A DNA stretch of 64,000 nt from Streptomyces sp. RPT161 (GTDB taxonomy: Bacteria; Actinomycetota; Actinomycetes; Streptomycetales; Streptomycetaceae). A program made the position numbers and the translations under genes. The notes below the pieces were generated by a model. That model was not told the origin of the DNA, made no database searches, and was given only the letters and a program-made list of their open reading frames with translations. The stretch spans positions 1 to 64,000 of the forward strand of contig NZ_JAPZVN010000023.1 in assembly GCF_027533845.1 (NCBI RefSeq), read 5' to 3'. Of this stretch, positions 16,363-23,329 are shown in pieces. Numbering within the stretch: position 1 is the first letter of the stretch; each line of letters starts with the position of its first letter.

Positions 16363-16854
16363 TCACGGCTCTGAAGGCTGCCGGCCCATCCTGCGGGCCA
16401 GCCGAGCAGCCGTCTCCGGCGTCACCAGTTCCACCCGACGACGGAACACACCCTTCACCATGAAGAAGCAGGAGAACTTTCCATAGGGGCCGATCTCGCG
16501 GCACTCGTACAGACCGTTGCCGGGAAGCGGCCAGCCGTAGGGTTCACCACGGCCACGGCTGAGGAAGGTGCGCGCGTACACGTACTTTTCGTTCGTGCCG
16601 CGGATCTTGGCCACCCAGCCGTTCATGTCGTGGCAGATGAGCCGTTGGGGCGTGATGGACACCTCGGGGAACACCGCTGCCGGGTCTGCGGTAGCGACAT
16701 TGACGGGAACATCCAGTGCCGCAGTGGACGCGGCCTTCTGTTCGGGGGTGGCGTGTAGCGCGCAGACCTGCGGATGAGGGTCGATTCCGTACCAGGCCAT
16801 CAGTGGCTTGCGGCAGCGCGCGCCTCTGGTCGTGGTGGTCGTGCACTGGCTCAC
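16363..16854 (-). CDS. Hypothetical protein with N-terminal Cys/His cluster
   Basis: A 163-residue protein starting at a GTG that overlaps the tyrosine integrase stop (GTGA), so it is translated with the integrase. The N-terminus carries a possible metal site (CTTTTTRGARCRK, then VCALH, residues 4-34). The central part is compact with many aromatics (KIRGTNEKYVYARTF), and the C-terminus is basic (ARLARRMGRQ). No family recognised. Coupling to the integrase suggests a role in recombination or its control. Confidence 0.6.
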   Translation of the reverse strand: MSQCTTTTTRGARCRKPLMAWYGIDPHPQVCALHATPEQKAASTAALDVPVNVATADPAAVFPEVSITPQRLICHDMNGWVAKIRGTNEKYVYARTFLSRGRGEPYGWPLPGNGLYECREIGPYGKFSCFFMVKGVFRRRVELVTPETAARLARRMGRQPSEP

Positions 16855-17939
16855 GCCCGCTCCTCCTGCGCCTGGTGGTGTTCTAGTCGTTCGGCCATGG
16901 CGGCGGCCACGGTGTACGTCGGGTGTCCGTCGAGCCGTCCGCGGCGGCGGTTGTACCGCTGGGTGGTCCGCGGGTCGCGGTGCCCGGCAGCGTCCTGCAT
17001 CTCGTGCAGCGGCACCCCGGCGTCGAGCCCGTCAGTGATGAACCCGTGCCTTAGCGCGTGCGGCTTGATGCTGTCGGCCTGCGGGATACCGGCCTGCCGG
17101 GCGAGAACACGAAGGTGCTTCCACACCTCGGGCTCGGACCAGCGGCGACCGGTGCCTGTGGTGAACAGCGGTCCGTCCGTGCGGCCTTCGAGGTAGGTCA
17201 TCAGGGCGTCGAGGGCGAGCGGCGGCACCGGCACGGCCTGGACGCGCCCGCCCTTCCGCCGCAGCGGGAGCGTGCGGTGTCCGCGGTCGTAGCCGAGCTG
17301 GTCGACGTCGAGGGCGAGCACCTCGTCAACCCGGGGACCGAGCAGGTACAGCAGCGCCACCAGGGCGTAGGAGCGCGGCGACCAGTCGCGGGCCGTGGCC
17401 AGTAGCCGGGCGGTCTCGTCCTGGGTCAGGCCCTCGGTGCTGGAGTGGTCGGGGTCGATCTCGGGACGTTTGACGGCGGCGAACGGGTCGGACGGCACCA
17501 CGCCGATCCGGGCGGCGTACCCGTAGAACGATCCAGCCGCGGAGAGGGCTTGCGCCTGGCCGGACGGCTTCAGCGGCTCGCCGGTCGGCGCGATTTCGCC
17601 CCGTCGGGCGCCCTTGACGCGCACGAGCGTCGGCGCGGTCTCGATGTGCCGGGCGTAGGCGTCAGCGAGCGGCAGCTTCGCCTGCAGCGGGTGGACACCG
17701 GCCGATCGGGCGTATGCCTCCCACGCACGGAAGCGGCGGGCGTATGCCTTGCGGGTGTTACTGGACTTCTGGCGGCCGATCCACGCGCCGGCGACATCGG
17801 GCAGCGGGTCGTCGACTCCGTAGATATCGGCCAAGTCGTCGCGGAGTGCGCGGGCTTCGTCGGGCCAGTCGTCGCGCGGATCGTGGCGGGCGGTGGAGAG
17901 TTCGCCGGGCGCCGGTCGAGGTGCAGGAAGGGTCGTCAC
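16851..17939 (-). CDS. Tyrosine site-specific recombinase/integrase
   Basis: A 362-residue phage-type tyrosine recombinase. The N-terminal SAM-like DNA-binding domain spans about residues 45-160. The catalytic domain has all expected residues: Arg in GPRVDEVLAL, Lys in LRRKGGRVQ, His-x-x-Arg in HALRHGF, His in AGHRDPRT and the nucleophile Tyr in TQRYNRRR. It is full length and looks active. No tRNA gene or attachment repeat is visible nearby, so it may be a relic of a second element or act in resolution of dimers. It starts at GTG 17939; a GGATAA inverted repeat lies about 20 bases upstream, and an HTH gene is next upstream. Confidence 0.92.
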   Translation of the reverse strand: MTTLPAPRPAPGELSTARHDPRDDWPDEARALRDDLADIYGVDDPLPDVAGAWIGRQKSSNTRKAYARRFRAWEAYARSAGVHPLQAKLPLADAYARHIETAPTLVRVKGARRGEIAPTGEPLKPSGQAQALSAAGSFYGYAARIGVVPSDPFAAVKRPEIDPDHSSTEGLTQDETARLLATARDWSPRSYALVALLYLLGPRVDEVLALDVDQLGYDRGHRTLPLRRKGGRVQAVPVPPLALDALMTYLEGRTDGPLFTTGTGRRWSEPEVWKHLRVLARQAGIPQADSIKPHALRHGFITDGLDAGVPLHEMQDAAGHRDPRTTQRYNRRRGRLDGHPTYTVAAAMAERLEHHQAQEERA

Positions 17940-17959
17940 TCAACTCCCCCATCAGTATT

Positions 17960-17977
17960 GGATAACTGAAATTATCC
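17960..17977. promoter_or_regulatory. Inverted repeat operator upstream of the tyrosine integrase
   Basis: GGATAA and TTATCC arms flank a 6-base centre within an AT-rich stretch (17,955-17,990) that stands out from the GC-rich surroundings. It lies between the integrase start and the end of the HTH gene and is the probable promoter/operator for the integrase. Confidence 0.5.
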
Positions 17978-18027
17978 TATACCTCAATGTGTCCCTAGGG
18001 AGACAGTCGGAGGACCCAATTCCGGGC

Positions 18028-18312
18028 CTACGCCGAACGCTTGAGCGGGTGGTCCCGACCTGCGTCACCGACAGCCGCAGCGAACAACTGCGCCCGCTCG
18101 GCCTCGTCGAGCCGCAGCACCTCGGCGAGGATCTCGGCGACCGTCCGAGACGGTACCCGCTGGCTCGACTCCAACTTGAACAAGTACGACGGATTGAGCC
18201 CGGCGAGCCGCGCAGCCTCACGCAGCCGATACCCGGCCCGCAACCTCGCGCGCCCCAACATCGGCCCCAACTCCGGCGGTGGAATGCGGCGCTGCCTGAC
18301 TATCGGTCCCAT
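18028..18312 (-). CDS. XRE-family helix-turn-helix regulator
   Basis: A 94-residue single-domain DNA-binding protein. ATG 18312 is chosen because GAGAGGAA stands six bases upstream; the longer frame to 18348 lacks a site. The helix-turn-helix spans about residues 18-72 (LREAARLAGLNPSYLFKLES is the recognition part), followed by an acidic helix typical of XRE repressors (AEILAEVLRLDEAERAQLF). It precedes the tyrosine integrase gene and probably acts on the inverted repeat at 17,960. Its own upstream region carries hairpins that end the preceding operon. Confidence 0.8.
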   Translation of the reverse strand: MGPIVRQRRIPPPELGPMLGRARLRAGYRLREAARLAGLNPSYLFKLESSQRVPSRTVAEILAEVLRLDEAERAQLFAAAVGDAGRDHPLKRSA

Positions 18313-18336
18313 CGTGTTCCTCTCGGGAATGCAAGA

Positions 18337-18400
18337 CGCCCCGCCCACGGGAAGGAGGTACCGGGGACGGGGCGCTGCGCGGCTGTCTCACGGCCGCGCA
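18337..18400 (-). terminator. Paired hairpins ending the leftward operon
   Basis: Two stem-loops lie in the gap downstream of 18,466 in the leftward direction: an 8-bp perfect stem (TGCGCGGC 18376-18383 with GCCGCGCA 18393-18400) and a 7-bp stem (CGCCCCG 18337-18343 with CGGGGCG 18368-18374). They fit a terminator ahead of the HTH gene's own promoter. Confidence 0.45.
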
Positions 18401-18465
18401 TCTCACCGACGCAGGAGGGCCGCTCATGTCCGCAGCATCATCGCCGGTGAGTGGCTCAAAGGGGC

Positions 18466-18909
18466 TTAGCGGCGCCCGCGGCGCTTCTGGGCCGGGATAC
18501 CGAGGTGGGCGAGCTTTCCAGCGGTCGCCCAGTCGGCGACCACCCGCGGGTCAGCGTCCTGAACGTCCTGAACCGTGATCTCGCCGTCGTAGTTCGGAGT
18601 GAGCGCCGCGCGGCGGGAAGCCCGCTGCAGCAGCTGCTCGTTGCGGCTCAGCGGCGCGCCCGGCGCCTGCGTACCGCCATCGTGACCTTCGGCCTGTAGC
18701 ACAGGCTGCTCACCGCCGAGGCGGTATTCCTTGTTGGTCTCGACGGCCTCCCGGACCGCGTCGGCCACCCGCTTGACGAACCCGGGCGTATCCGGCCCCA
18801 TGCCCGCCACCCGGTTCATGAACGAGGCCGAGTCACACAGCCGCGCCGCGTCCGCCCCCTGCGCAGCCGCCGCAAGGTGCACGGCCAGCTCCGTCGTCGA
18901 TTCACTCAT
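18466..18909 (-). CDS. Hypothetical protein, end of the HTH-module operon
   Basis: A 147-residue protein starting at ATG 18909, which overlaps the previous stop (ATGA). The N-terminal half is helical (LAVHLAAAAQGADAARLCDS, FVKRVADAVREAVETNKEYR). The middle is Gly/Pro-rich and flexible. The C-terminal half contains TVQDVQDADPRVVADWATAG and ends in a basic tail (QKRRGRR). No known family. It is the last gene of the overlapping series running leftward from about 22,100. Confidence 0.6.
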   Translation of the reverse strand: MSESTTELAVHLAAAAQGADAARLCDSASFMNRVAGMGPDTPGFVKRVADAVREAVETNKEYRLGGEQPVLQAEGHDGGTQAPGAPLSRNEQLLQRASRRAALTPNYDGEITVQDVQDADPRVVADWATAGKLAHLGIPAQKRRGRR

Positions 18910-19637
18910 GCCAACTCTCCAGACATCCAACGGTCGATGTCCCGCTGCCCCAGCTCCACCAGGTCACCGGAGCGCAACTGCGCCATCTGGTGAGTGTTGA
19001 TGTGCCCGTGCACTGGCACCAACAGCCCACCACGGCCACGCAGAAGATGATCGGGCCGCTCTTGCACTCGCAGCGGCACCACCGGCCGCACCTCAGCGAC
19101 ACCGGCCTCGACGTCACCGCCGAGGACCAGGCCCAGAGCCATCTCGACCTGGCGCCGTACCGGCATGACCCGCTGATCCTTGTGGACGATCGACTCCCGG
19201 TCGACGGCCACATGCGCCGAAGTACGCCGCGGCCCACCCGGGGCCAGCGGCTCGACGTCCAGATCAGCAGCGGCAGCGATCAGATCCCCAACTCGCGCGT
19301 CGTGGGCGCCAGCCAGCCCCCGCACCCGCGCGATGGCCTTCGCCGCATCCCTCAGAGCGCCCTGGATCGCCCCGGTGGTGTCATCGGCGACCAGCCGGTC
19401 AACCTCGACACCAATCTGCGTCAGGCCATCGAGGCGCGCCTGCTTCGCCTCCTGTTCGGCGCGAGCCGCAGCGCCCTGCGCGGAGAGGGTGGCGTGCCGC
19501 CACTTGTCCCGCAGCTTGTGCAGTGCCTCGGCGGTCACGCCCCGTTCACCACCGGCGATCCTCGCCTCGGCCTGGTCCACCTCCCGGCGGGCCTGCCGCG
19601 CGGCGTCGGTGGTCTCCTTCACGCTGCTCGCTGCCAT
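18906..19637 (-). CDS. Coiled-coil protein (unknown function)
   Basis: A 243-residue protein whose first 120 residues are an uninterrupted charged coiled coil (TTDAARQARREVDQAEARIA onward). The C-terminal half is Val/Leu/Gly-rich and beta-like (MALGLVLGGDVEAGVAEVRP) and ends in LRSGDLVELGQRDIDRW. ATG 19637 lies 19 bases inside the upstream gene. In phages a coiled-coil protein in such a place could be a scaffold, but no capsid gene is seen. Function not assigned. Confidence 0.6.
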   Translation of the reverse strand: MAASSVKETTDAARQARREVDQAEARIAGGERGVTAEALHKLRDKWRHATLSAQGAAARAEQEAKQARLDGLTQIGVEVDRLVADDTTGAIQGALRDAAKAIARVRGLAGAHDARVGDLIAAAADLDVEPLAPGGPRRTSAHVAVDRESIVHKDQRVMPVRRQVEMALGLVLGGDVEAGVAEVRPVVPLRVQERPDHLLRGRGGLLVPVHGHINTHQMAQLRSGDLVELGQRDIDRWMSGELA

Positions 19638-20011
19638 GGTGTTCTCCTGTCGTGTGCGCTGTCGGAGTCGATCTGCCAGTCACGGCCGTGCTTCCGGCCG
19701 CGCAGTACGCCGGTCTTGGCCAGATGCCGAACTCGGCGGACGGACAGGCCCATCACTTCTGCTGCCTCAGTGGAGGTGAGGTACTTGACCGTGGGCCCTG
19801 CCTGCGGGATCAGAGTGCGACGCCGTGTTCCCCTAGCGGCTGCCGCAGCCACGACCAGTTGTGTGCGAAGCCCGTTCAGCCCCGGCACCTCCGGCAGCCC
19901 CCCATTACGGCTGGCGAACGCATCGAGGCCGTACCCGAGCAGCACGGCGACCAGGCCGGCCAACTCCGGGGGTACCGACACCGAAGGCAGCTCGTCGGGG
20001 ATCTCGGTCAT
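19619..20011 (-). CDS. Helix-turn-helix (excisionase-like) DNA-binding protein
   Basis: A 130-residue protein. The C-terminal half holds an excisionase/MerR-type winged helix (LTSTEAAEVMGLSVRRVRHL, then GRDWQID in the wing, about residues 78-114). The N-terminal half is hydrophobic and helical (LAGLVAVLLGYGLDAFASRN) and may be for dimerisation. ATG 20011 overlaps the stop of the upstream 79-residue gene. It could serve as recombination directionality factor for one of the two integrases or as a regulator. Confidence 0.7.
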   Translation of the reverse strand: MTEIPDELPSVSVPPELAGLVAVLLGYGLDAFASRNGGLPEVPGLNGLRTQLVVAAAAARGTRRRTLIPQAGPTVKYLTSTEAAEVMGLSVRRVRHLAKTGVLRGRKHGRDWQIDSDSAHDRRTPWQRAA

Positions 20012-20250
20012 CAGAGCGCCTCCTTAGCGATCCGCCGCAGGTGCGCCCCGACTACGCGCGCCAGGTCCCCATCGGTGACCTCCCGGTGACCGGCCAAGCG
20101 CACCGCCTCCGCGGCGAAACCGGCCAGCACCACCGCGACGGCCCGCACGTCGCAACCGTCGAGCAGCGCCTGGACGCCCTCGTCGTCGTCACGCAAGTGG
20201 GCCGCCATCACCGCCAAGGCGTCACGCATTTCGGGCTCAACCCGGCTCAC
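20011..20250 (-). CDS. 79-residue helical protein, paralogue B
   Basis: A 79-residue acidic helical protein (MRDALAVMAAHLRDDDEGVQ, then AVVLAGFAAEAVRLAG and a C-terminal DLARVVGAHLRRIA). It has exactly the same length and pattern as the protein encoded at 20,776-21,015. Both follow an HTH gene, here overlapping by GTGA. The pair is therefore a tandem duplication of a two-gene unit. A third, longer relative precedes the tape-measure gene at 11,024. Function unknown. Confidence 0.65.
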   Translation of the reverse strand: MSRVEPEMRDALAVMAAHLRDDDEGVQALLDGCDVRAVAVVLAGFAAEAVRLAGHREVTDGDLARVVGAHLRRIAKEAL

Positions 20251-20768
20251 TGCTCACCTCCACCGATCAGCGACGCCAGCCACGCATCCACCTGCGAGTA
20301 GTCCGCGCTTTCGCGGTTCGCCTCGATCAGCCGGAGATGCCGGTCCAGGAGGGCCATGGCACCCGAGATCAGGTCTCGGCGAGCACGAGGCGGCGGCTCC
20401 GGCATGGCCACTGAGAGCACGCTCGGCGCCTGCCCGCCGACGGCCCAATGCTCGACGTGGGGCCTACGCAGCCGCAGCAACTCTTCTCGCACCTGGTCGA
20501 GCAGTTCCTCGGCCAACTCGCTGCGCCTCGTGGCCGCCTGGACGATGCGGCCCCGGGTCGCGGCCTGTGTCTGCCGCCGATCGAGCTGGACGCCAGCCAG
20601 CCGGCACACGTTCGACACCGACCCGGTCGCGCAGCCGACCTCCGTGGCGATCTGACGTACCGGCAGCTCCTGCAGGGCGAGCGCGATGATCCGTGCCCGC
20701 GTCTCGTCTGATAGCGGCTGTTGGCCTCCCGCGCGCGCATGAGGCTCGCCTGAACGTTCACCGCTCAT
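20247..20768 (-). CDS. HTH protein, terminase-small-subunit-like, paralogue B
   Basis: A 173-residue protein with an N-terminal Hin/terminase-small-subunit-type helix-turn-helix (VRQIATEVGCATGSVSNVCR, about residues 36-55). The helical region that follows has HVEHWAVGGQAPSVL and ends in LIGGGEQ. It is clearly related to the protein encoded at 21,005-21,649: both share the HTH, DRxQTxAAT and the VGGQAP motif followed by a DRHxRL helix. Its stop overlaps the start of the 79-residue partner. A DNA-binding role is clear; the terminase analogy is weak because no large subunit is present. Confidence 0.7.
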   Translation of the reverse strand: MSGERSGEPHARAGGQQPLSDETRARIIALALQELPVRQIATEVGCATGSVSNVCRLAGVQLDRRQTQAATRGRIVQAATRRSELAEELLDQVREELLRLRRPHVEHWAVGGQAPSVLSVAMPEPPPRARRDLISGAMALLDRHLRLIEANRESADYSQVDAWLASLIGGGEQ

Positions 20769-20775
20769 CAGCCGC

Positions 20776-21015
20776 CTACCTTCCCGCCGGAAGCGAACGG
20801 AGTATCTCCGCGACCCGCTCAGCGGCCTCTGCGTGCGTGACCTGGTCGTGCTGCGCCATCAAGCCGACCGCCACCCCACCGAAGACGACCAGCCCCTCAA
20901 CCAGCGGTCGACACCCGCACTCGCAGTCGCCGACCAGGACCCGCTCGCCCTCCGCATCCCCACGCAACCGCGCACCGACCAGCGCCATCGCCCGACGCAG
21001 CGCCTCAAGCGTCAT
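20776..21015 (-). CDS. 79-residue helical protein, paralogue A
   Basis: A 79-residue protein starting at ATG 21015, 11 bases inside the upstream HTH gene. Pattern: MTLEALRRAMALVGARLRGD, GERVLVGDCECGCRPLVEGL and a C-terminal helix ending ERVAEILRSLPAGR. It corresponds position by position to the 20,011-20,250 product. It carries three Cys in the central part, which the other copy largely lacks. The longer reading frame to 21,156 overlaps the HTH gene and is not used. Confidence 0.6.
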   Translation of the reverse strand: MTLEALRRAMALVGARLRGDAEGERVLVGDCECGCRPLVEGLVVFGGVAVGLMAQHDQVTHAEAAERVAEILRSLPAGR

Positions 21016-21649
21016 GAGCCACCCCCGCGTCATCGATGCCGCTGGTGGCTTCGTGGTACCGGCGAAGGTCGACCTGCAGACTCCCGAGCATGCTCCTCGC
21101 CTGATCCAGATCTTCACCGCCGTTGGCCATCGTGGCGAGCCGCACATGCCGGTCAATCAGCGTCGTCGCAGCCCGGACAATCGCCAGACGCGACGCCGGG
21201 TCAGGCTGCGGAAGGATCTGCTCGTAGTAGCCCGGAGCCTGCCCACCCACGAACGCGAAGGCCCTGTGCGGCCGAGACAGCCGGTCCAACTCGCCGTTCG
21301 CCAAGTCCAGCAACCGGACCGACAACTCAGCCCGAAGCGCCTGCGCATCAGCCACCCGCGCCGCCGTAGCCGCGCGCGTCTGCGCCCGGTCGAAGCTCAC
21401 GCCGAGATCCTTCGCGTATCGCGACACCGACGACGGCGCGATACCCAGCTGATCGGCGATCTGGCGCACCGTCGCGCCGCCCTCGGCCAACTCGCACAGC
21501 CTCAGCCGCTGCTCATCCGACAGCAGCACCGTGACCACCTCCTCGCGCGCGTGAGCGGCGCCTGGAACGTTCACGCTCAGTGTCGGAGCGGGTGATCCGC
21601 TAGCGGCACTGCTGGCCGCTGGTGCCGCCCCCCGACATGCGCCGCCCAT
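21005..21649 (-). CDS. HTH protein, terminase-small-subunit-like, paralogue A
   Basis: A 214-residue protein. After an Ala/Ser-rich N-terminal extension of about 40 residues, a helix-turn-helix (VRQIADQLGIAPSSVSRYAK, about 60-79) is followed by FDRAQTRAAT and a helical region with FVGGQAPGYYEQ and DRHVRLATM. It is the longer relative of the 20,247-20,768 protein and stands directly upstream of it with its own small partner in between. Its ATG follows immediately after the TAA of the 75-residue gene. DNA binding is likely; specific function unknown. Confidence 0.7.
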   Translation of the reverse strand: MGGACRGAAPAASSAASGSPAPTLSVNVPGAAHAREEVVTVLLSDEQRLRLCELAEGGATVRQIADQLGIAPSSVSRYAKDLGVSFDRAQTRAATAARVADAQALRAELSVRLLDLANGELDRLSRPHRAFAFVGGQAPGYYEQILPQPDPASRLAIVRAATTLIDRHVRLATMANGGEDLDQARSMLGSLQVDLRRYHEATSGIDDAGVAHDA

Positions 21650-21877
21650 TTACGCCGCGCCCTGTATCCGGGCGACGCGAGCGGGGTCGCCGGGGCGGTC
21701 GATGACGTACCAGGTGCCGCAAGGTGAGCGGCGGAGACCGAGGCCCAAGTGCCGGTGGTGGGAGCTGCAGTTGGGGCAGACGACGATCACCTGTACGCCT
21801 CCGGAGGTGATCAGGTCGATGGCGGTGACGGTCTCGACCGTGCGCGGCAGGGCGGTGTACTGGGCGGGGTGGGTCAT
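21650..21877 (-). CDS. Small Cys-containing protein (zinc-ribbon-like)
   Basis: A 75-residue product. ATG 21877 has GGAGAC six bases upstream; the frame upstream to 22,018 has no site. It has a hydrophobic strand with VIVVCPNCSSHHRHLGLGL (residues 35-53) and a further Cys in RRSPCGTWYVID, making a possible zinc ribbon. The C-terminus contains GDPARVARIQGAA. No assigned function. Confidence 0.6.
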   Translation of the reverse strand: MTHPAQYTALPRTVETVTAIDLITSGGVQVIVVCPNCSSHHRHLGLGLRRSPCGTWYVIDRPGDPARVARIQGAA

Positions 21878-21942
21878 GGTGTCTCCGACTGGCTTATGGG
21901 TTCCGCGGGGTGGAGTTTTGCGGCGGGTCTTGTGGCACGGCA

Positions 21943-22134
21943 TTAGGCCGCGGGCGGGGCGATGGCGAGGTGCTGTCGGGTCGGCACCCAGGCGAGTCCG
22001 CACGACGTTTCGCCGCACTCGACGACCTCACGCCGTCGCTTCCCGACGGTGGCGACGCCCACGGCCCGGCAGCGGCGTTGCGTTCGGCACGCTGGACAGA
22101 GCAGAGAGACGAAGACCGGCTTGGTGGCGGCCAT
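21943..22134 (-). CDS. Small zinc-ribbon-like protein
   Basis: A 63-residue product starting at ATG 22134 with GAGGGAG upstream. It contains LLCPACRTQRRCRAVG and VVECGETSCGLAWVP, a four-Cys arrangement (CxxC ... C ... C) of zinc-ribbon type. The start overlaps the stop of the membrane microprotein gene (TGATG). Such ribbons are frequent among small proteins of Streptomyces elements; the binding partner is unknown. Confidence 0.6.
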   Translation of the reverse strand: MAATKPVFVSLLCPACRTQRRCRAVGVATVGKRRREVVECGETSCGLAWVPTRQHLAIAPPAA

Positions 22135-22298
22135 CAGGACTCCCTCGCGGTGGCTGCCGCGGTCGTTCGTGATGCATCGCGAACGCGTCGCCGGTAGCGG
22201 AGGCGCCACCGGATCTCTGCGGCGAGTTCGACGGTGGCCATGGCGAGGAGGGCGAGCCACGCGCCGAGGCTGATGAGGAGGATGTCGTGTCGGTTCAT
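22134..22298 (-). CDS. Membrane microprotein (54 residues)
   Basis: A 54-residue product found by reading the minus strand between two annotated small genes. The N-terminal half is one hydrophobic helix (ILLISLGAWLALLAMATVEL, residues 6-25) and the C-terminal half is strongly basic (RWRLRYRRRVR). Both ends overlap neighbours: ATG 22298 lies in the ATGA shared with the 22,295-22,498 stop, and its TGA lies in the TGATG shared with the next start. The fit into an overlapping series of small genes supports translation. Function unknown. Confidence 0.6.
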   Translation of the reverse strand: MNRHDILLISLGAWLALLAMATVELAAEIRWRLRYRRRVRDASRTTAAATARES

Positions 22299-22498
22299 GA
22301 CGCCTGGCTTTCCTCGGGGTTGGTCATGACGGCCTGGTCGTCGGCCTGCTGCTCGGCCTGGTGGTGGAGCTTGGCTGCGTGCCGTCGGGCGAGGCCGGCC
22401 TGGCGTGCGGCGCCGAGTTCAGCGCGACGCTTACGGGCCGCCTCGACCTTGCGGCGGGCTTCCTCGATCCGGAGCTTTATGACGTCGTCGGTGTTCAC
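22295..22498 (-). CDS. Small charged helical protein
   Basis: A 67-residue product beginning at a GTG that overlaps the previous stop (GTGA). It is a single long amphipathic, Arg/Ala/Glu-rich helix (LRIEEARRKVEAARKRRAEL) with a polar Gln/Glu-rich end. No family. It belongs to the tight run of small genes leftward of the replication region. Confidence 0.55.
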   Translation of the reverse strand: MNTDDVIKLRIEEARRKVEAARKRRAELGAARQAGLARRHAAKLHHQAEQQADDQAVMTNPEESQAS

Positions 22499-22710
22499 GG
22501 CGCCTCACGGTTGGTGATGGCGACCTGGCGGACGCGGTCGGCTATCTGCTCGAACTCGGCGCTGGCGAGGAACTGGCGGGCGCTGGCCCAGTCGCGGCAG
22601 TAGACGAACCTGGGGAGGATCACGCCCGCGAGGTAGACGTCGACGCGGACGGGGTTGAGTAGGTCGCCGGTCTGCGGGTCGCGGCCGGCCGGGTCGATGG
22701 CGGTGGTCAA
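22495..22710 (-). CDS. Small hypothetical protein
   Basis: A 71-residue product with a TTG start behind AAGGAG (six-base spacing). It contains a compact alternating stretch (VRVDVYLAGVILPRFVYCRD) and a helix (ASARQFLASAEFEQIADRVR). No domain recognised. It is coupled to the next gene by GTGA. Confidence 0.55.
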   Translation of the reverse strand: MTTAIDPAGRDPQTGDLLNPVRVDVYLAGVILPRFVYCRDWASARQFLASAEFEQIADRVRQVAITNREAP

Positions 22711-22728
22711 GGGTTCTCCTTCGCGGTG

Positions 22729-23100
22729 TCAGGGCTGGAAGGCGCGGCGCATGGTCATGCCGTGCCGGGTCGCGATCTCTTCGAGGCGTTCGTCCGTGGC
22801 GATGCAGTCGTCTTCGTGGCACATCTCCATGCGCCCCTTGCGGGTCAACTGGCGTGTGGCGCCGCAGTCGCAGCGGCCGGTGAGCCCGGCGCGGCGGCGG
22901 CGTTCGATGGCGTCTTTGAGGTCGTCCGGGTAGTCGTCGCGGAGTACGGGGACGGAGACGAGCACGGGGCCGACCATGTATTGGTCCTGGCCGCCGATGC
23001 TGGCGACGAGGTTCGGGGTGGCGCCGTTCATGGCGTCCAGGGCGGCCTGTAGCCGGGCGAGTTCGGCGGCTCGGCGAGCACGGGCGTGACGGCCGTTCAA
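22729..23100 (-). CDS. Hypothetical protein next to the origin-like repeats
   Basis: A 123-residue product with a basic helical N-terminus (RHARARRAAELARLQAALDA), a central hydrophobic strand region (QYMVGPVLVSVPVLRDDYPD) and a C-terminal Cys-rich part (RCDCGATRQL, EMCHEDDCIAT) that could bind zinc. It is the first gene leftward of the iteron-like array, so its promoter must lie in or beside that array. It may act in replication control, inferred from position only. Confidence 0.6.
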   Translation of the reverse strand: MNGRHARARRAAELARLQAALDAMNGATPNLVASIGGQDQYMVGPVLVSVPVLRDDYPDDLKDAIERRRRAGLTGRCDCGATRQLTRKGRMEMCHEDDCIATDERLEEIATRHGMTMRRAFQP

Positions 23101-23149
23101 GGGGTTTCTCCCGTCAGTTGAGGTTGCGGAGCTTGGGACTCTCTGTGAT

Positions 23150-23315
23150 GTCGGAACTTCGGCTGTCGGAAACCGAACTTCCGACAGAGGTTCGCGAGGC
23201 GACCTGGGGTTTCGCGCGTTTCGCGATTCTCAACTGGAGCATTTTGTCTATTAATGTCTGATTTAAGGGCGAGAGGCTGTCGGAACTTTGGTTCCGACGC
23301 TTCCGACGTTCCGAC
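23150..23315. repeat. Iteron-like array flanking AT-rich DNA: candidate replication origin
   Basis: The gap 23,101-23,329 behind the primase-polymerase gene holds seven exact copies of the heptamer GTCGGAA or its complement: direct at 23150, 23165 and 23279; inverted (TTCCGAC) at 23179, 23292, 23301 and 23309. The two groups flank an AT-rich stretch at about 23,225-23,266 that stands out from the GC-rich surroundings. Binding sites around an AT-rich unwinding region beside a replication gene form the usual plan of a plasmid origin. An operator array for the 23,100 gene is the alternative. Confidence 0.55.
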
Positions 23316-23329
23316 AGCACTCTGTGTAG

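Noticed and set aside
15860..18465. tRNA gene or att repeat for the tyrosine integrase
   Set aside because: No cloverleaf sequence or flanking direct repeat could be recognised around the integrase.
18426..18570. Plus-strand frame behind a strong AGGAGG at 18,411
   Set aside because: It runs antisense into the 18,466-18,909 gene and its composition is that of a GC-rich shadow frame; the AGGAGG is not enough alone.
20247..21649. Phage terminase small subunit assignment for the HTH proteins
   Set aside because: No large terminase, portal or capsid gene is visible, so only HTH protein is claimed.
23114..23320. 68-residue minus-strand frame across the iteron-like array
   Set aside because: Its sequence is dictated by the heptamer repeats; no ribosome site and no domain.
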